Shown here: one piece after another, positions 7,644 through 11,160 of the stretch | How the letters are laid out: each line of letters starts with the position of its first letter | Numbering within the stretch: position 1 is the stretch's first letter | DNA from: Euperipatoides rowelli | Taxonomy: Eukaryota; Onychophora; Udeonychophora; Euonychophora; Peripatopsidae | Length of the DNA stretch: 11,160 nucleotides | NCBI GenBank assembly: GCA_003024985.2 | Contig: PXIH01S0015972.1 | Direction: 5' to 3' (one strand) | The notes under the pieces: model-generated | Database searches by the model: none | Told to the model about the DNA's origin: nothing | What the model saw: only the letters and a program-made list of their open reading frames with translations | Made by a program: the position numbers and the translations under genes

Positions 7644-8817
7644 GCTCCTACCATGGTACAAAACGGTTGACTACGAAGCTTCCGGTTAATCTTTGATTTA
7701 GTCTGAATGACTAATATTTTTATTTGTTTACTTTTATATTTTTACTAATAGCAATATTTTATTTTAATATAAAATTAAACCTGACTTAATTTTAGAGACT
7801 TGACTAAGTTGACTTGCAAATAAAAAATAAAAAAAATAATGTTTATAAATACGAAAATAAATTATGGCCATGTAACCATATTCTGCTTAGGCCATTCTGT
7901 CCTTTCATGTAAAAATAAAACTTTTAAATACAATTATTTAAAAGTAAGTAAAGTTTTATTTAAAGTATATTATTTAAGGGGCAACAGAAAACAATAAGCT
8001 TACACCACTAATTTTTAACTTTAAAAAAATAAAATAAACTGTTTGGTCTCCTCTCCAATATTAAAATTTCTGGCAGTACCCTGGTTTTAGCGGCCTGGTA
8101 TTTTTTTATATACAACTGCTCCACTGGTTTAGACCAATATAAAATATGTTTTCAGGCTTAGAACTTTGACTTAAAAATAAGAAAAATCCTATTTTTCCAT
8201 AACTTGACTTTAAACTTAAGCCAACCAACCAATCACATAGCAGAACTATATATTTAAAAAAATATGTTTTAGTCTAGTGAACTTACAATTTGGTCATTAT
8301 TTGAAACAAGGTCTATTAACAAAAATCCCTTAGGAATAATAATAATAATAATTAAGTTTGTTAGCTAGATCTTTACCTATAGATAGATACTTTTATATTT
8401 GGTAAACTTTGACTTCACATTTATGTTAATCTGGTTTACTCCATCGCCAAACTTTACGTTTAGATTAGGGTTTTTTTAAAAAAAAATGTACAATATTTTA
8501 AATCAAAATGAATTAATCTCACTTTTCAAGAAATGGTTGATGCGATTAGAAAATCTGAGAGGCTGGAAAGACCCAAATTCAATATATACTTAAAAAATAA
8601 TTATGATTATATATTGTTGCCCATTAAACAAAATATACAGTCAGTGGAAAATGTGTAAGTAGAGCCATAGGGAAAACTTAAAGCTGTAAACAAGAAATCA
8701 TCTACGTGTGTGATTTTCCTGTAAATTTCACATTTAAGTTTCACATAAACTTATCACTGTGAACCAGCTTTCATTCTAAACTCTCAAAAACCCATTATTG
8801 TAAAGAGGATAGTGTAA
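7644..8817. other. AT-rich spacer with small inverted and simple repeats
   Basis: No gene is seen. A 12-bp perfect inverted repeat, AAATAAAACTTT (7913-7924) and AAAGTTTTATTT (7950-7961), is separated by 25 bp. An (AAT)6 microsatellite occupies 8335-8352. CCAACCAACCAATCA stands at 8221-8235. CCATCGCCAAAC at 8441-8452 is the inverse of the TTTGGCGAT word found in both dispersed repeat copies, but the neighbouring anchors are missing. Confidence 0.55.
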
Positions 8818-8876
8818 GGGGGGGGGGGATAGTGAAACAAAAAAAATCATACTATTTTATTAAAGTTTAAAATAGT
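8807..8876. repeat. G11 tract within a GGATAGTG repeat, then a hairpin
   Basis: Eleven G (8818-8828) are bracketed by two GGATAGTG words 20 bp apart (8807-8814 and 8827-8834), as if a 20-bp unit had duplicated or slipped. Just after it, ACTATTTTA (8851-8859) and TAAAATAGT (8868-8876) form a perfect 9-bp stem with an 8-base loop. The G count may be affected by sequencing. Confidence 0.65.
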
Positions 8877-9734
8877 GCTCTGATTTCTTGAAATATCTGC
8901 TACCTAGTCAAGCTCTTGAAGGTTTTAATGATATTTTGACTTGTCCACTAAAGCTCTATGTGTGTTTAAGATCCATTAATAAACCATTGTCCCCTATGTT
9001 TAATAAACAACTCATTGGTTATCAAGGCATATATATGTGAGTCAACAAAAACATAGTGGTAAAAACATATTAGTTTCACGAATTGGCATCCATATCTACA
9101 GCAATCATGTAAATAGTTTTGACAATATCAAAAACATTCATTTGGAAAACAGTATTCTAATGTAAATATAGAAATATACATCATCTTAATAATTTGAAGT
9201 TATGACTCCTATTCGTAGGATTTTATTATTAGACTTTATTTGTTTTTCTGCTTTTTTTCTCCCAACTATCCCTCTTTCCTATCCTCCATATTATTATTTA
9301 ATTTATTATCATCTAATTTTTAATTTTTATGCTGACATTCACAAAATAGTCTTGTAAAACATAGGCTACACTGTAATTTTAAAATATATAATAAATATAA
9401 TAAAAGAGTTGAAATGCCTTTATATTGGTAAGTTTTGCCACTCCTCCTCAACCACTCATCGAAGCGCAATGATGTTCGGATTAATTGAAGTCCTATTAAC
9501 TCAGATCTGATTGATGTGCAACCTTTCTTGACCTGGGGATATTTTTTTGAAAAATCATGATAAAAGTATCACTAAAGATTTGCTGGCTAAGCAAACATCA
9601 GAGCTCTAATTACTCCTGAGCATTCTGAGATACATTTAAAAAAAAAGTGTAGCCACTGTGTTGTTCCTTTTATTAGTTTTTAATAAATTTCAAGATGAAT
9701 CATCAGAACAGTCTTCTGCCATCATGTGACTAAC
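8877..9734. other. AT-rich spacer
   Basis: No gene, RNA or clear repeat is recognised. A less AT-rich patch at 9436-9540 contains CATCGAAGCGCAATGATG and may be a decayed repeat, but I find no second copy in the window. T and A runs are at about 9541-9547 and 9637-9645. Confidence 0.55.
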
Positions 9735-9950
9735 ATTTGGCGATTAAAGTTACCTACATAGATTACTACCAAAATAACGATGTTTAATCCATCATGTTTG
9801 ACTTTGTGGTATGTTACTAAAAGGATTTTTAGCTTATTTTATTATTTACAGTCCTAACGTAATTCCTACTAAATCATAAATAACTATGTCTCAACCTTAA
9901 TGATAATCATGACATGAGATAAACATTCTTGATTGTTTGATCATTTTTGA
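9735..9950 (+). repeat. Dispersed repeat, copy B
   Basis: This is the second copy of the repeat at 925-1162, in the same orientation, defined by the three ordered anchors described there. It lacks the recognisable 23-bp inverted ends and the C-rich patch of copy A, so either it is a more decayed copy or copy A has had an insertion. No coding capacity is seen. Confidence 0.4.
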
Positions 9951-10434
9951 TCAGCAATTGTCACCCCAATTGTTACCAAAACCAGTCCATTTTTATGGAT
10001 ATGTTTGCTTGGCAGACACTTCAATCATGTTTGAAAAAATAAACATGTTATTTTGTTTAATTAATATTTTTCCCCTGTATCAAGATTGCAAATTATATTT
10101 AATAATGAAACTTGTAAATTATTGTTACCAAGATATTATTAATAAACAAAATTTAATTTGTTTCTGAAAAAGATTTAAAAACTGCTGAAAGCAATATTAA
10201 AAAAAAAAGCTAATGGAATTATTTATTGCTTGGGACCTTCGTAAAACTGTTGTCCCAGATTAAACCTTGAAATAAGAGGTTAAAACAGCAAATTAATTTT
10301 AAAATATATAACCAACCAATAGCTGCAAATAGTATATGCAAAGCCAACCTCTGATAATTATTTATGTGGAACCATGAAATAATATTATTATAGACAAAAT
10401 AATTAGTTACATTTATTGCAGGGAAATTACTAAC
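9951..10434. other. AT-rich spacer before the SINE
   Basis: No gene is supported. The open frames at 9937-10167 (+) and 10219-10503 (-) are AT-driven and show no domain, and the second runs into the SINE. CCAACCAATAGCTGC at 10312-10326 is another CCAAT-type word. Confidence 0.55.
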
Positions 10435-10462
10435 AAGGAAACATATTTTTGTTTTGGTTCCG

Positions 10463-10473
10463 TGGTCGAGCAG
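10463..10473 (+). promoter_or_regulatory. Pol III A box of the SINE
   Basis: TGGTCGAGCAG fits the tRNA A-box pattern TRGYNNANNNG at every fixed position. It lies 13 bases from the start of the insert, as in tRNA genes. Confidence 0.7.
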
Positions 10474-10518
10474 ATTCACTTCCGCTTGATGAACCGAAGG
10501 CATATGCTGAGGTGTACA

Positions 10519-10528
10519 GGTTTGCGCC
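10519..10528 (+). promoter_or_regulatory. Pol III B box of the SINE (degenerate)
   Basis: GGTTTGCGCC departs from GGTTCGANNCC-type B boxes at two core positions, C to T and A to C. It begins 45 bp after the end of the A box, a normal tRNA-like distance. The changes may have silenced this copy. Confidence 0.55.
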
Positions 10529-10676
10529 TCGGCTTGGGCAGTTACGGAATGGTTTTTTCCCTANCTNTAACAGCTCGCTTTGGGTTTTTCCAAGTACGCT
10601 GCCCTTGTTAACATCTTAGNAACCTGTTTCTGATGTATTATTGAAATTTTCTGGTGTATTTAATTTGGAGAGGAGA

Positions 10677-10689
10677 TTTTTTTTTTTTT
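10677..10689 (+). terminator. T13 run, possible Pol III terminator
   Basis: Thirteen T near the 3' end of the SINE exceed the four or more needed to stop RNA polymerase III. A run of eight A (10690-10697) follows and merges into the right target duplication, so the poly(A) tail and target site cannot be cleanly separated. Confidence 0.5.
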
Positions 10690-10711
10690 AAAAAAAAGGA
10701 AACATATTTTT

Positions 10712-11076
10712 AGTTGTTCGACAATTGACCAGCTACTGCCAGTCCAACCTTTAACCAATCAGTAGCTCTGTTTTGTCTAAATGGAACTGTGAAGTTTGAA
10801 ATACAGACACTATTCTACTGATGAAACATACATAATTTAACATGAAAGGTCTGTAAACATGATATTTTATTTGTTGCGTGTCGATTCACTTTAATTCAAA
10901 TAACAATATATTTTCAAAGATTAATGATATGTGAAAGAATTAAAACTAAACTAGAATTAAGACCAGAAGAAATTAGTTTTTAAGCTGGAAAAATTATGAT
11001 AGTCCAAAGGTTTTTTTTTTTTTATTGTAGATATGGCTATTGAGCTATCATGAATTTGGCACCATGTATATACAGT
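10712..11076. other. Spacer with a CCAAT-type repeat word
   Basis: CAACCTTTAACCAATCAG at 10745-10762 matches CAACCGTTAACCAATCAG at 1199-1216 in 17 of 18 positions. This suggests that a fragment of the same repeat family as the MITE-like unit lies here. No inverted ends or gene are seen. Confidence 0.4.
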
Positions 11077-11160
11077 ATCTATCTATCCATCCAACTGCCC
11101 GCCCACCCACTCACCCATCCATCCATCCATTCATCTCTCTCTCTCTCTCTCTCTCTCTCT
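11077..11160. repeat. Compound (ATCT)n/(ATCC)n/(CT)n microsatellite
   Basis: ATCTATCTATCCATCC passes through an interrupted CCCACCCACTCACCC section into (ATCC)n, then an uninterrupted CT repeat from about 11134 to the window end. The true length is not visible because the window stops inside it. Confidence 0.95.

Larger units (their letters stand above)
10435..10711 (+). mobile_element. tRNA-derived SINE with 16-bp target duplication
   Basis: The insert at 10451-10695 is flanked by a perfect 16-bp direct repeat, AAGGAAACATATTTTT (10435-10450 and 10696-10711), the mark of LINE-driven retroposition. The head has a full A-box match, TGGTCGAGCAG (10463-10473), and a B-box-like GGTTTGCGCC (10519-10528, two departures from GGTTCGANNCC). 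The spacing suits an internal RNA polymerase III promoter. A tRNA-unrelated body follows, then T13 (10677-10689), which could end Pol III transcription, and an A-rich tail. The perfect flanks suggest a fairly young insertion. The family is not one I can name. Single N bases at 10564, 10567 and 10620 lie inside it. Confidence 0.85.

Noticed and set aside
8430-8475. Third copy of the dispersed repeat, inverted
   Set aside because: TTTGGCGAT is present on the minus strand, but the nearby CCTAA-type word is in the wrong order and no other anchor follows.
10219-10503. 94-codon open frame on the - strand
   Set aside because: Its start is in the SINE head and the rest is AT-rich spacer, so the frame was created by the insertion and is not a gene.
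10456-10535. Functional tRNA gene
   Set aside because: The A and B boxes are tRNA-like, but no acceptor or anticodon stems pair well, and the flanking duplication and tail mark it as a SINE head.

Overview
The window reads as non-coding, strongly AT-rich animal nuclear DNA. I found no intact host gene, no rRNA or tRNA gene and no CRISPR array. Ty3/gypsy, hAT and tRNA-derived SINE remnants, together with abundant microsatellites and homopolymers, point to a metazoan. A repeat-rich invertebrate such as a mollusc is my guess, at low confidence, because nothing here is diagnostic of a species. Every long open frame is short, AT-biased and unrecognisable, except those lying in a decayed retrotransposon.

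Layout, left to right. Bases 1-920 are unannotated AT-rich DNA. At 976-1262 there is a MITE-like unit with 23-bp inverted ends, inside a wider repeat (about 925-1162) that has a diverged second copy at 9735-9950. A C14/(CA)n microsatellite lies at 1942-1975. A non-autonomous hAT element fills 2292-3066, with CAGGGGTCGG-type ends and an 8-bp target duplication (7/8). A second, more eroded hAT-like element appears nested in it (2535-2958). On the minus strand, 5690 down to 3722 is a fossil Ty3/gypsy pol: the catalytic half of reverse transcriptase, RNase H, linker, integrase core and a GPY/F-like C-terminus. All are collinear but broken by stops and frameshifts and have lost catalytic aspartates.

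From 5691 to about 7387 there is AT-rich sequence interrupted by a polypyrimidine stretch (6795-6899). At 7388-7611 is a head-to-tail dimer of a 112-bp unit (about 89% identical by my count), followed 11 bp later by a perfect 21-bp palindrome. From 7644 to 10434 there are mostly AT-rich spacers, a G11 tract, small inverted repeats and the second copy of the dispersed repeat. A tRNA-derived SINE (10451-10695) has recognisable A and B boxes, a T13/A tail and a perfect 16-bp target duplication; it also holds all three ambiguous bases I found. The window ends in (ATCC)n and (CT)n microsatellite.

The parts do not form a pathway. They record successive insertions: an old Ty3/gypsy copy, hAT elements with one probably inside another, MITE-like families sharing an AACCAATCA word, and a younger SINE whose target duplication is still perfect. 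I do not see a new functional system. The most promising undescribed items are the SINE family, the MITE-like repeats and the 112-bp dimer.
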